Of a DNA stretch of 64,000 nt, positions 7,873 to 16,728 are shown one piece after another. A program made the translations under genes and the position numbers. Numbering within the stretch: the first letter of the stretch is position 1; the number at the start of each line of letters is the position of its first letter. Location of the stretch: assembly GCA_023394615.1 (NCBI GenBank), contig JAEXAI010000022.1, positions 62,001-126,000 of the forward strand, written 5' to 3'. The notes under the pieces were generated by a model. It was not told the DNA's origin, searched no databases, and saw nothing but the letters and a program-made list of their open reading frames with translations. This stretch comes from Actinomycetes bacterium. Lineage in GTDB: Bacteria > Actinomycetota > Coriobacteriia > Coriobacteriales > Eggerthellaceae.

Positions 7873-9368
7873 TGGATAAATTCGTCATAGCGCTCGACCA
7901 GGGAACCACTTCATCGCGCGCGGTGCTTTTCGACCGCATGGGCAAGGTGTGCGGCGTCTCTCAGCAGGAGTTTCCGCAGCATTTTCCCCAATCGGGATGG
8001 GTGGAGCATAATCCGAAGGACATCCTGTCTTCGCAGTTTTCCGTGTTGGTGGATCTGATGGTGTCGAATTCGCTTTCGCCTAGCGACATCGCGGCGCTTG
8101 GCATTACGAACCAGCGTGAAACCACGGTGGTGTGGGACAAGCGCACGGGTGAGCCGGTCTGCAACGCTATCGTGTGGCAGTGTCGTCGCACTGCCCCCAT
8201 CATCGAAGAGTTATGTTCGTCTGAACAGGTGAAAAAGGATATCACGGCGAAAACAGGCTTGATTCCCGATGCCTATTTTTCGGCTAGCAAGATAAAGTGG
8301 ATACTTGACAACGTAAAGGGTGCACGCCAGCGCGCAGAGGCAGGCGGACTGCTTTTCGGCACAATCGACACGTGGCTTATCTGGAATCTCACCGGTGGTG
8401 AGGTGCATGCCACCGACCCCACCAATGCCAGCAGGACGATGCTGTTCGACATCCATAAAAGATGCTGGGACTCGCAGCTGTGCGATTTGTTCGGCATACC
8501 TATAAGCATGCTGCCTGAGGTGCGTCCTTCATCGGGTGATTTCGGTACGGCTAGCGCCGATGTGCTAGGTGGCAACATTCCTATTTGCGGCGTGGCGGGC
8601 GATCAACAATCAGCTCTGTTCGGACAATGCTGTACGAAACCGGGACAGGCGAAAAATACCTATGGTACCGGTTGCTTTCTGCTGATGCACACGGGCACTG
8701 ATGCTGTGGCCTCGAGAAACAATCTGATTACCACTATTGCGGCTTCTGCTCCAGGAGTGACGGATACTGAATATGCGCTGGAGGGCAGCGTATTTATGGC
8801 CGGCGCGCTCATGCAATGGTTGCGCGATGGCTTGGGCTTGATAGATGATGTGGGGGCCACGTCTGACATGGCGCGCAGCGTTCCCGACACCGAAGGCGTC
8901 TACATTGTGCCGGCGTTCACCGGCCTAGGTGCCCCTTACTGGGATCCCGATGCGCGTGGTGCCATATACGGACTGACGCGCGGCACCACCAAAGCCCACA
9001 TCGTACGCGCATGCTTGGAGGCGCTTGCTTTCCAAGTACACGATCTGGTGCGGGGCATGCAAGACGATTCGGGCATTGTGTTGGAGTCGCTGGCCGTTGA
9101 CGGCGGAGCCAGCAAAAACGACTTTTTGATGCAGTTCCAAAGCGATTTGCTCCGCTGTGAGCTGGTGCGGCCAGCTCTTGTGGAGACCACGGCGGCGGGA
9201 GCGGCATACCTAGCTGGGCTTTCCAGTGGTTACTGGCAGGATTTGAGCCAGATTGAGAGCATGCGGGTAATCGATGCGCGCTATCGCCCCGACATGGACG
9301 ACTTGCGCCATGCGGCTTTGATGGCGGGATGGAAGCGCTGCGTTGAATTAACACGGACGAAAGGATAG
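7869..9368 (+). CDS. glpK: Glycerol kinase
   Basis: 499-residue FGGY-family kinase that phosphorylates glycerol to glycerol-3-phosphate. The N-terminal ATP motif FVIALDQGTTSSRAVLF, the glycerol-binding NQRETTVVWDKRTG, the WLIWNLTGG stretch and the C-terminal AVDGGASKNDFLMQFQSD are all canonical. Two adjacent ATGs (7869 and 7872) are possible starts; the first overlaps the hydrolase stop. The absence of a nearby glpF, glpD or glpO means the rest of glycerol use is encoded elsewhere. Confidence 0.96.
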   Translation: MMDKFVIALDQGTTSSRAVLFDRMGKVCGVSQQEFPQHFPQSGWVEHNPKDILSSQFSVLVDLMVSNSLSPSDIAALGITNQRETTVVWDKRTGEPVCNAIVWQCRRTAPIIEELCSSEQVKKDITAKTGLIPDAYFSASKIKWILDNVKGARQRAEAGGLLFGTIDTWLIWNLTGGEVHATDPTNASRTMLFDIHKRCWDSQLCDLFGIPISMLPEVRPSSGDFGTASADVLGGNIPICGVAGDQQSALFGQCCTKPGQAKNTYGTGCFLLMHTGTDAVASRNNLITTIAASAPGVTDTEYALEGSVFMAGALMQWLRDGLGLIDDVGATSDMARSVPDTEGVYIVPAFTGLGAPYWDPDARGAIYGLTRGTTKAHIVRACLEALAFQVHDLVRGMQDDSGIVLESLAVDGGASKNDFLMQFQSDLLRCELVRPALVETTAAGAAYLAGLSSGYWQDLSQIESMRVIDARYRPDMDDLRHAALMAGWKRCVELTRTKG

Positions 9369-9370
9369 GG

Positions 9371-9814
9371 ATGAAGATCTCAATCGGAAGCGATCATGCG
9401 GGTTTCGAACAGAAGCAGCAATTGGCTGCGTATCTGAAAGGGAAGGGCCACACAATTATCGATCGCGGCCCCGAAAACGAGGATAGGGTGGACTACCCCG
9501 ATTTTGCGGTGCCTGTGGCCCATGATGTTGCCGAAGGGCGAGCCGAGCGCGGTGTGCTCATCTGCGGCACGGGCATAGGCATGGCGCTGGCGGCCGACAA
9601 AGTGCCGGGCGTGCGTGCGGCGAACGTGGTCACCCCTCAGTTCGGGGCGTTGTGCCGCGAGCACAACGACTGCAACATCATCACGCTTTCCGGGCGCTTC
9701 GTGGAAGAGCCGGTAAACGAGCAGATTTTGGACGAGTTCCTGTCCACCGACTTTGGCGGTGGGCGCCATGAGCCTAGAGTTGCAAAGATAATGGACATAG
9801 ATAAGGAATGCTAA
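9371..9814 (+). CDS. rpiB: Ribose-5-phosphate isomerase B
   Basis: 147-residue cytoplasmic isomerase that interconverts ribose-5-phosphate and ribulose-5-phosphate. The family N-terminus KISIGSDHAGFEQK, the catalytic Cys in LICGTGIGM, and the CREHNDCNIITLSGRFV stretch are visible. It begins 2 bp after the glpK stop. It precedes glyA and upp, an order seen in many Gram-positive genomes. Confidence 0.94.
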   Translation: MKISIGSDHAGFEQKQQLAAYLKGKGHTIIDRGPENEDRVDYPDFAVPVAHDVAEGRAERGVLICGTGIGMALAADKVPGVRAANVVTPQFGALCREHNDCNIITLSGRFVEEPVNEQILDEFLSTDFGGGRHEPRVAKIMDIDKEC

Positions 9815-9906
9815 ACCATGTACCCTGTGTTGTGCTAGAGTAGGCAGAATCGTATCAGTCCCGTGTGAAACGTATGCGGGACGCTATCAAGAAAGGACGA
9901 TGGAGT

Positions 9907-11157
9907 ATGTTGGATTTCCTTTCCAAAACCGACCCGGAAATCGCCGATGCCATTGAGCAGGAACTGCACCGCCAGCGCACAAGCGTTGAGCTGATCGCTT
10001 CGGAGAACTTCACTTCACCGTCGGTCATGGAGGCTGTTGGAAGCGTGCTGACGAATAAGTACGCCGAGGGCTATCCTTCCAAACGCTATTACGGTGGTTG
10101 CGAGAAGGTCGATATCGTTGAGAACTTGGCTCGTGAGCGTGCCAAAAAACTCTACGATTGCAAGTTCGCCAACGTGCAGCCCCATTCCGGCGCGAACGCT
10201 AACTTCGGCGCCTATGCTGCAGTGTTGAAGCCAGGTGACAAGGTCATCGGTATGCGTCTTGACCAAGGTGGACACCTGACTCACGGATCCCCGGTGAACT
10301 TCTCCGGACGCTTCTATGAGTTTAGCGCCTATGGCCTAGATCCCGAAACCGAGCGCATCGATTATGACGCACTTGAGCGCATGGCCAAAGAGATTCAGCC
10401 TGCCCTGATCGTAGGCGGCGCATCGGCTTATCCGCGTGTTATCGACTTCGAGCGCATGGGTGCTATCGCGCATAGCGTGGGTGCACTGTTCATGGTGGAC
10501 ATGGCCCATATCGCTGGTCTCGTGGCTACTGGAGCGCATCCCAGTCCTGTGCCTTACGCTGATATCGTGACGTCTACCAGCCATAAGACCCTGCGTGGGC
10601 CGCGTGGCGGATTTATTCTTACCAATGATGAGGCTATCGCCAAAAAAATCGACAGCTCCGTGTTCCCCGGCTCGCAAGGCGGCCCGCTCATGCACGTGAT
10701 TGCTGGCAAGGCTGTTGCCTTCGGTGAAGCGCTGAAGCCCGAATACAAGACCTACATCGACCACGTCGTCGAGAACGCTGCCGAACTGGGCCGCGGCATG
10801 GTTGACGGTGGACTGCGCCTGGTGTCCGGCGGCACCGACAACCATCTATGCTTGGTCGATTTGACCGCGTCGGACATCACGGGCAAAGAGGCCGAGACTC
10901 TGCTGGAAAGCGTGGGGCTCACCGTGAACAAGAACACCATCCCCAACGAACAGCGCTCGCCGTTTGTGACCAGCGGCATCCGTGTGGGTTCTGCTGCGGC
11001 AACCACACGCGGCTTTACCGCCGAGGATTTCTACGAGGTGGGCAAGTGCGCTGCCGAGGTTGTGTTCAATTCGAAAGATACGGAAAAGTTGGCGCAGGTG
11101 AAGGGACGCATCGATGTGATGCTCGCCGCCCATCCGCTTTATCCGGAATACAAGTAA
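9907..11157 (+). CDS. glyA: Serine hydroxymethyltransferase
   Basis: 416-residue PLP enzyme that converts serine and THF to glycine and 5,10-methylene-THF, the main one-carbon source. Canonical features include ELIASENFTSPSVMEA near the N-terminus, GYPSKRYYGGCE, PHSGANANFGAY and the PLP-lysine motif TSTSHKTLRGPRGG. The ATG at 9907 is favoured over one at 9865: AAAGGA lies upstream of 9907 and LDFLSKTDPEIADA is the usual family start. A terminator follows the stop. Confidence 0.96.
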   Translation: MLDFLSKTDPEIADAIEQELHRQRTSVELIASENFTSPSVMEAVGSVLTNKYAEGYPSKRYYGGCEKVDIVENLARERAKKLYDCKFANVQPHSGANANFGAYAAVLKPGDKVIGMRLDQGGHLTHGSPVNFSGRFYEFSAYGLDPETERIDYDALERMAKEIQPALIVGGASAYPRVIDFERMGAIAHSVGALFMVDMAHIAGLVATGAHPSPVPYADIVTSTSHKTLRGPRGGFILTNDEAIAKKIDSSVFPGSQGGPLMHVIAGKAVAFGEALKPEYKTYIDHVVENAAELGRGMVDGGLRLVSGGTDNHLCLVDLTASDITGKEAETLLESVGLTVNKNTIPNEQRSPFVTSGIRVGSAAATTRGFTAEDFYEVGKCAAEVVFNSKDTEKLAQVKGRIDVMLAAHPLYPEYK

Positions 11158-11169
11158 TCTTTGAATGCG

Positions 11170-11199
11170 GGCCCCGCCGGTTATCGTGCGGGGCCTTTT
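11170..11199 (+). terminator. Rho-independent terminator after glyA
   Basis: GGCCCCGC (11170-11177) pairs with GCGGGGCC (11188-11195) around a 10-nt loop and is followed by TTTT. It begins 13 bp after the glyA stop. Confidence 0.85.
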
Positions 11200-11269
11200 G
11201 TTATCGGGGTAAAGGTTGAGCGGGTGCCGCATGAAATGAGGCGCTCGCCCTTGAATGGAGGAGCACGCA

Positions 11270-11911
11270 ATGCCGAGCCAATACGATCGCGTCGTTGTGG
11301 TCGATCATCCGATGGTGCAGCACAAGCTGTCCATCTTGCGCGACAAAAATACATCCACCAATCAATTTCGCTTGCTGGTGAAAGAGCTTGCTCTATACGA
11401 GGGCTATGAGGCCACGCGCAACATGGAGCTAGAGCCTGTTGAGGTGGAAACGCCGATATGCAAAACCACCTGCCAACAACTGAAGGGTCCCAAAATGGCA
11501 GTCGTTCCCATTCTCCGTGCCGGTTTGGGCATGGTGGATGGCATGATGGAACTCGTGCCTACGGCATGTGTGGGACACTTGGGAATGTATCGCGATCCAC
11601 AGACCCATAAGCCGATAGAGTATTATGCCAAGATGCCCGAAGACATCGCCAAGAGGCAAGTGCTGGTAGTGGACCCTATGCTCGCCACGGGCGGCTCGGC
11701 CATGGATGCTATTGCCTATCTTCGCCGTCAAGGTGTTAAGAATCTGAGGTTGATGGTGCTGGTAGCATCTCCGACGGGGATAGAGGCAGTTCTTGCATCT
11801 GACCCCGATGTGGTCATTTATACCTGTGCGATTGACCAAGGTCTCAACGACGATGCTTATATCATTCCCGGCTTGGGAGATGCGGGCGATAGGATTTTCG
11901 GAACAAAGTAG
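11270..11911 (+). CDS. upp: Uracil phosphoribosyltransferase
   Basis: 213-residue salvage enzyme making UMP from uracil and PRPP. The N-terminus VVVVDHPMVQHKLSILRDK, the VPILRAGLGMVDG strand, the PRPP loop VDPMLATGGSAMDA and the C-terminal IPGLGDAGDRIFGTK are textbook for the family. GGAGGAG at 11257-11263 selects the ATG at 11270 over the in-frame ATG at 11255. In Bacillus-type genomes glyA-upp is followed directly by the atp operon; here about 18 kb separates upp from atpI. Confidence 0.96.
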   Translation: MPSQYDRVVVVDHPMVQHKLSILRDKNTSTNQFRLLVKELALYEGYEATRNMELEPVEVETPICKTTCQQLKGPKMAVVPILRAGLGMVDGMMELVPTACVGHLGMYRDPQTHKPIEYYAKMPEDIAKRQVLVVDPMLATGGSAMDAIAYLRRQGVKNLRLMVLVASPTGIEAVLASDPDVVIYTCAIDQGLNDDAYIIPGLGDAGDRIFGTK

Positions 11912-11996
11912 AAAAGAGCGCACTCGGGATTGACAACCTGTTGGACCCGATGTAGTGCACGCTGCCTGTACGCAGCGATGAACGAGAGGGTGTTCG

Positions 11997-12455
11997 ATGG
12001 AACTGGGCGTGGATCGTCCCTCATGGGACGAGTACTTCATGACACTGGCAGAAGAAGTGGCCACGCGCACCACATGCTTGCGGCGCGCTGTTGGTGCTGT
12101 GGTGGTGAAAGACCGCCGTATATTAGCCACCGGCTACAACGGTGTTCCGTCTGGACTGCGCCATTGCAGCGAGACCGGATGTCTGCGACAAGAGCTGGGT
12201 GTGCCCTCAGGTCAGCGCCACGAGATTTGCCGCGGCCTGCATGCTGAACAGAACGCTATTATCCAAGCGGCGCGCTACGGCATAAACATCGCCGGCGCGA
12301 GCATTTATATAACGACGCAGCCATGCGTGGTATGCGCGAAGATGCTCATCAACGCTGGTATCGTGGAGGTAATCTATCAGAACCCGTATCCCGATGAGCT
12401 CGCCCAAGAACTGCTCTCCGAATCCGGCATGAAGATGCGTATCTACGTTTCATAA
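11997..12455 (+). CDS. ComEB-type dCMP deaminase
   Basis: 152-residue zinc deaminase that probably converts dCMP to dUMP for dTMP synthesis. The zinc site is visible as GLHAEQNAI (His and catalytic Glu) and TTQPCVVCAKML (two Cys); an additional Cys/His-rich insert (HCSETGCLRQ ... GQRHEICRG) before it is typical of the dCMP deaminase/ComEB subgroup, which binds a second zinc. It is the last gene before the repeat-rich left edge of the respiratory island. Confidence 0.9.
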   Translation: MELGVDRPSWDEYFMTLAEEVATRTTCLRRAVGAVVVKDRRILATGYNGVPSGLRHCSETGCLRQELGVPSGQRHEICRGLHAEQNAIIQAARYGINIAGASIYITTQPCVVCAKMLINAGIVEVIYQNPYPDELAQELLSESGMKMRIYVS

Positions 12456-12458
12456 AAC

Positions 12459-12516
12459 GTGTCAGCAGGACGGGTCGTTTGACATAAACGTGTCAGCAGG
12501 ACGGGTCGTTTGACAT
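12459..12516 (+). repeat. Tandem pair of 27-bp repeat (copies 1 and 2)
   Basis: Two identical 27-bp units at 12459-12485 and 12490-12516, each beginning GTGTCAGCAGGACGGGTCG and ending TTTGACAT, 31 bp apart. TGTCA and TGACA at the ends make each unit a short dyad. Further copies occur at 29082-29108 and, inside a coding region, at 45972-45998. They lie right after the dCMP deaminase stop. Confidence 0.9.
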
Positions 12517-12593
12517 ATGCGTGAGCGCTCATGTATCTCAGAAGTAGGTGCATGGGTCTCGACGTCGTGGCATAGAGGGCGGCGATTCACGTT

Positions 12594-12744
12594 TTGTCAA
12601 TCAGACCCACTATGTGCGATTTGAGGACGAGCCATTTTCTGACAACTTTTCGCCACCTGCGCAAACGCAGAGCATCGTCTTCAGGCATTGCAGAAAAGCC
12701 AGTTTTTGCCAGCGATAATCGCACATAGCGGGTCTGATTGACAA
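12594..12744. repeat. Long inverted-repeat element, family 1, copy 1
   Basis: A 151-bp element whose 28-nt ends (12594-12621 and 12717-12744, starting TTGTCAATCAGACC) are inverted repeats of each other with 27 of 28 matches. The inside carries CACCTGCGCAAACGC near the centre. A related element with the same end sequences lies at 40086-40247. It could be a non-autonomous mobile element (MITE-like) or encode a structured RNA; no ORF is convincing inside it. Together with the tandem repeat it accounts for most of the gap between 12456 and 12812. Confidence 0.85.
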
Positions 12745-12812
12745 TTCCTGTTTTGCGCAGGTTGAATAAGATAGCTGGGGAGGAACGACTGCGGTCGAGG
12801 CGGGGGCGCGTA

Positions 12813-14699
12813 CTAAAGATAGTCCAGCATCTCGCTCGGTTCGATGATGCTTGTGCGTACACCATCTCGTAGGATGATACGCGCCACATGCAGGTTCAAA
12901 CGCTCGGCGGTTTCCAGCCCGCAGCTGGTGAATCCAGAAAATATGATTTGTTTGCGCGCGCTTGCTAAGCACGAGCGCATTGCCTGACGGTTCGCGGCAT
13001 CTTCGCGCTTGCGCTTTTCTCCCACGAGCACTCCAGTGTCGCAATGCTCGCGCGAAGGAATGAAACCATTCACGAAACCGCCGAATATCACCAGGTCGGC
13101 CTCGCATCCGAGCAGGTCTTGGGGAGAAGACATCAAAACGTTTGGTCCGCCAGCAGATGATGTTGCGCGGTCGCGATTGGCAGGGTAGTGCGCATTGTTG
13201 TCGAGGTCCTGCGCCTCAGCTAGGCGATGGCTCTCTGCAGCCTCGCAGTGACGTTGCACGTTGGCTGCGGCAGACAAACCCCGTATGTATGCATCTTTCA
13301 ACGGTGCTAGAAGCACATCTGCTGCATCTGCTCCATCGAGTGAACCTCTAGATAGCCGCTTCAACGCTTCGGCGAGTTGCAGGTCTTGGGAAAGGGCCCT
13401 ATCGCGCAGCTGCGCAATCGATGCGCTTGCGCCTAGGGCATCACCAAAGGCGCACCATGTGCGCCATGCTGCGGAATCATCCTCGTTGGCTGCGATGCGC
13501 GAAACGATTCTCTGCGCAATCGGGGAAGACAAATCGACAGTACTGTAATCCAGACGGCTGTGCTTTTTGCCAAGGAACGTAACCGGTATGTCGCAGGTTC
13601 CAAGGGCGCGTGCCACATTCGATCGCCAGACAGCGTTCATTCCCACTATCAGGATGTCGTTGACATCAGATTCGCCGTCTTTGATTTGTGTCACTGTTTC
13701 GCAAATCCAGCGGCATTCTTCAACTAAATCAGATGCCATATGGACTTGAATCGACTCGCTTTTATCGTCGGTAGCGGCAGTAAGGTCGGTGTTTGCTGCA
13801 TTTTCGTCTTGGACTGGGGTAGTGAAACCCGCGCTCTCGGCGCTTTCGTCCGCCAGCAAGTTTTCAATAACGGAAACGATATGCGCAGGTCTGTGGCAGC
13901 AATCAAGATGCTGCGTCTGCGCGTGCGGATTCGCCGCGAAGAAATCGTCTAGTCCCTCCCGATAGGGATACTGGTCCTCGGCTGTGGCTGAAGAAGATTC
14001 ATCGGCGGCAATGGCGATTGATTTATCAGCCAGCAGATTCGCTATTGCTTGTGATGCGCGTCCAATCAACAGATAGTCATCGACGATAACATGCGCTCGA
14101 GCATGCCGCTGCCGCAGCTGGGTGTCGTTTTCCAGAGCGCGTGAAGCGAGATTATGCAGTTGTTCTGCGACGATGCTTCCCGTAAAACACAGATTCTTGC
14201 GTAACAGCTCTATGCAAGCCTCTTCCTCCGTCGTTTTGATCCAATCGGGATCATCATCGGCTCTGTCGTTGAATCCCCGATAGATGAAGGCCAGAAGCTC
14301 GCGAAGGCGCCGCCGCTTTATGCCTAAAGGCTTCATGTCCTCGAAGAGCAAGTCGCTTTCAAGGGAATCAAGCAGATGCGGTTTGCGGCCATCATGGGCA
14401 TACGTAGCGGGGTCGGACATAATCTCCCACGCAACTTCGCGCGCTGTCATCACTTGAATCAGATTGGTTCGCGAAACTGTTTCGTTGCCCTTGCCGGATT
14501 CCTCCAAGTTGCGAGCGATCATGTTTTGCATATGCTCTGCCATGGCCGGGGACGCGCATAGTACCAAGACCTGTTCGTCCTTTTGTGCCAAAAGGCAAGG
14601 TCGGCGGGCCAAAGCAGTTGATTTGCCTGTTGCCGGCCCTCCTGTGAAGCAGATTGCATTCGGCGTTGTTGGGATGATGTCGGTCATAGTGCGGTTCAC
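12813..14699 (-). CDS. UvrD/Rep-like superfamily 1 helicase, divergent
   Basis: 628 residues. A Walker A motif FTGGPATGKST lies at about residues 18-28. A divergent Walker B-like VIVDDYLL (about 205-212) is followed by AADESSSATAEDQYPY, in the position of UvrD motif III. The C-terminal third has CEADLVIFGGFVNGFIPS and RSCLASARKQIIFSG, resembling the last helicase motifs, with an Arg where motif VI needs it. I infer a DNA- or RNA-dependent ATPase of unknown role. Its C-terminal part is paralogous to the 307-residue protein at 18426-19349. It lies about 300 bp downstream of the NapH-like gene on the same strand, so it may or may not belong to that operon. The annotated start is a GTG at 14699; an ATG at 14687 is an alternative. 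Confidence 0.7.
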   Translation of the reverse strand: MNRTMTDIIPTTPNAICFTGGPATGKSTALARRPCLLAQKDEQVLVLCASPAMAEHMQNMIARNLEESGKGNETVSRTNLIQVMTAREVAWEIMSDPATYAHDGRKPHLLDSLESDLLFEDMKPLGIKRRRLRELLAFIYRGFNDRADDDPDWIKTTEEEACIELLRKNLCFTGSIVAEQLHNLASRALENDTQLRQRHARAHVIVDDYLLIGRASQAIANLLADKSIAIAADESSSATAEDQYPYREGLDDFFAANPHAQTQHLDCCHRPAHIVSVIENLLADESAESAGFTTPVQDENAANTDLTAATDDKSESIQVHMASDLVEECRWICETVTQIKDGESDVNDILIVGMNAVWRSNVARALGTCDIPVTFLGKKHSRLDYSTVDLSSPIAQRIVSRIAANEDDSAAWRTWCAFGDALGASASIAQLRDRALSQDLQLAEALKRLSRGSLDGADAADVLLAPLKDAYIRGLSAAANVQRHCEAAESHRLAEAQDLDNNAHYPANRDRATSSAGGPNVLMSSPQDLLGCEADLVIFGGFVNGFIPSREHCDTGVLVGEKRKREDAANRQAMRSCLASARKQIIFSGFTSCGLETAERLNLHVARIILRDGVRTSIIEPSEMLDYL

Positions 14700-14751
14700 C
14701 AGCTTCAGTTGGTCGGTTTAATCTTGCAGCTACGCGTGTCCAATCCAAACG

Positions 14752-14997
14752 GTTTCATGCACTCTAGAACCACATGGTTGGAGAGTGCATGAAACTTGGA
14801 GAGGTGAATCGGTTGCGCATCTGAGGATGCCCTGCGACCCCTGGGACAAACAAAGGGGGAATTGGGGCTCGAGGGCATCCTCTCTTCGAAGCGCTCGGCA
14901 ACGTATCGATGCGATACTCCATGTGACATCGAGCGCGTCGAGGAGAGGATCTCTGGAGGGCAAACTGCACACGTGTGATGTCTGCAGTTTACCCTCC
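14752..14997. repeat. Three successive hairpins between napH-like and helicase genes
   Basis: This gene-free stretch (14700-15003) holds three strong inverted repeats. GTTTCATGCACTC (14752-14764) pairs perfectly with 14783-14795 and the stem continues imperfectly to an ACAT loop. GAGGATGCCCT (14823-14833) pairs perfectly with 14872-14882. GGAGGGCAAACTGCA (14955-14969) pairs with 14983-14997 with one mismatch, lying 7 bp past the stop of the NapH-like gene. None has a T-tract on the minus strand, so RNA stability or processing elements are as likely as terminators. Confidence 0.75.
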
Positions 14998-15003
14998 GCA
15001 TTT

Positions 15004-16053
15004 CTACTGGTCTGACTCTGCGTGCGGTATCGAATCCGTACTGTTCGACGACGCCTGCACTTCTGCGCTTGTGCTCACGTTTGCGGATTCCATGTTGGGT
15101 TTGCCCGATGCGCTGGAATCCTTTGACTTCGCCAGAAACGGCATCGTGATTGCATCGCCTGGGCACGATTCCACGCATTTGCGGCATTTGGTGCATTCGC
15201 TCCAAGAGGCGCCGAGGTCGGGGTGGCGCGGATTGATTGCGACTTCGCACACCTGATTGCAACGTCCGCAGGAAACGCCGCGTGAAGTTTCCAAGCATGC
15301 GTTGTCATCGATGGTGGGACGAAACGTTTTGTTTGCTTTGCCAATCAGGCTCATCAGAGATGAAAGCGGACAGATGTGCGAGCACCATTTGCGGAAGAAC
15401 ACGACCTCTATCAGCAACAATGCGGGAATTGCCACAACAGACCACGTCACATCGCCGCTGCCGAACAACAATATCAGCACGAACACGAAGGCGAACGACA
15501 ATCCGATTGGGCAGATAAGGCAGAATACCGGAAAACCGAAGATGGCAGCGGAGAGCAAAGCTCCGCCCAGCACGATATGGCGTGAATCAGCAGGCCTCTC
15601 CGCATGGCAGGTGCGACACGATGATTTAAGTGCCTTGGCTTCAGCCTCACTTAAAGGCTCAGTGATTTTCGCGGTGCCCGCCTCTTCCTTGGTTGCAGCA
15701 GCTGGCTGCGAATCAGAGGCTTCCGCGTCAATACCATCCGTGCCCTTTTTGTCATCTTGCCGTTTTAGCAAGCCGCGCAGTTTGCTCCATACGGGCACAG
15801 GGCAGATCCACCCGCAGAACGCACGGCCAAGGATAACGATAGCCACAACGCCTACGGCCAGCGATATCAGCGCGCGTGGAACCATGGTTTTGCTGGCTAG
15901 CATCGTTCCGAGTGCGCCTAGTGGGCACAGAATAGATATGTCTTCCCAGCCTATGGCTGAAAGCGTGCCGATTTCGGCGTGTGCGGCGAATCCGATACCG
16001 GCGATAAGCAGTATCGCCAAAGGAATCAGGACTCGAAGCTTGTTGGTTTTCAT
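15004..16053 (-). CDS. NapH/MauN-type membrane ferredoxin
   Basis: 349-residue membrane Fe-S protein that would pass electrons from the quinone pool towards a periplasmic acceptor. It has about four to five transmembrane helices, CGWICPVP and CLICPIG cysteine motifs at membrane edges, HICPLSSLMSLIG, and a C-terminal ferredoxin region with CGRCNQVCEVAIN and CTKCRKCVESCPGDAI that can hold [4Fe-4S] clusters. A hydrophilic loop rich in Asp, Ala and Glu (about 90-140) and a Ser/Asn-rich tail are extra. The frame opens upstream to 16179, but AGGAGG at 16063-16069 and the MKTNKLRVLIPLAIL membrane start fix 16053. It follows the NapG-like gene closely, as in nap operons, but no napA is present here. 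Confidence 0.85.
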   Translation of the reverse strand: MKTNKLRVLIPLAILLIAGIGFAAHAEIGTLSAIGWEDISILCPLGALGTMLASKTMVPRALISLAVGVVAIVILGRAFCGWICPVPVWSKLRGLLKRQDDKKGTDGIDAEASDSQPAAATKEEAGTAKITEPLSEAEAKALKSSCRTCHAERPADSRHIVLGGALLSAAIFGFPVFCLICPIGLSFAFVFVLILLFGSGDVTWSVVAIPALLLIEVVFFRKWCSHICPLSSLMSLIGKANKTFRPTIDDNACLETSRGVSCGRCNQVCEVAINPRHPDLGASWSECTKCRKCVESCPGDAITMPFLAKSKDSSASGKPNMESANVSTSAEVQASSNSTDSIPHAESDQ

Positions 16054-16067
16054 CGATACACCGCCTC

Positions 16068-16706
16068 CTAGGCTTCTTCTTCGGGAATGACGATGATGGC
16101 ACGAGTGGTTGCACCGACGGCGATAGATCCTTCTTGTAGGGATACGCAGGCATTCTGGCAAGCACCGCATCCCGTACATGCGCTGGATATCACGTAGGGA
16201 TGCTTGTTCTCATCCATCTCGATGGCCTTGTAGGGGCAAGCATCGAAGCAGAATTTGCATCCATTCGCTTTGCTCCAAGCCAAACACCAATTCTGATTGA
16301 TGACAGCTTTGCCTACAACGGTGTTTTCAGCGGTTGCTCCAAGGGGGAGTTGCAAGGCTTCAGTGGGACAGAATTTCACGCAGCGAGGAACGCCGTTGTT
16401 GGCTTCCGTGCAAAAATCGCACCAACCGACATCGTAATCAACGGTAGGTGTTCGCACGCCCAGTACGCCGTTTTCCAAATGGGCGGGCGCAAGCGCGCCA
16501 TTTGGACACGCTTCGATGCATCTTTCGCATCGGATGCAAGCTGAGACCAGATGCTCTTCGTCTTGCCCGCCCGGCGGCCTGACCCGCGCCTGGGCAGGGA
16601 CCACTTTCAATCCCCCCATGGCAAGCAGCGCTGCGGCACCGCCTGCGCCCATCGCGAATGTGCGTCGCGACATGCCGGCGATCGACCCCTTCCTCTTCTC
16701 TTCCAT
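16068..16706 (-). CDS. NapG-like Tat-exported ferredoxin
   Basis: 212-residue periplasmic-type Fe-S protein. A twin-arginine signal (SRRTFAMGAGGAAALLAMGG, residues 13-32) is followed by four cysteine clusters: CIRCERCIEACPNGA, CDFCTEANNGVPRCVKFCP, CKFCFDACPYKAI and CTGCGACQNACVS. NapG proteins partner with NapH to move electrons from menaquinol to a periplasmic reductase. A good AAGGGAG site precedes the ATG. The stop overlaps the ribosome binding site of the NapH-like gene, so translation of the two is coupled. The electron acceptor is not obvious; the molybdoenzyme at 23946 is the nearest candidate. Confidence 0.88.
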   Translation of the reverse strand: MEEKRKGSIAGMSRRTFAMGAGGAAALLAMGGLKVVPAQARVRPPGGQDEEHLVSACIRCERCIEACPNGALAPAHLENGVLGVRTPTVDYDVGWCDFCTEANNGVPRCVKFCPTEALQLPLGATAENTVVGKAVINQNWCLAWSKANGCKFCFDACPYKAIEMDENKHPYVISSACTGCGACQNACVSLQEGSIAVGATTRAIIVIPEEEA

Positions 16707-16728
16707 GCTATCTCCCTTGTTCGTCTAT

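Noticed and set aside
12459..12516. The tandem 27-bp pair as a two-repeat CRISPR
   Set aside because: The units are separated by only 4 bp and recur singly elsewhere, including inside a gene.
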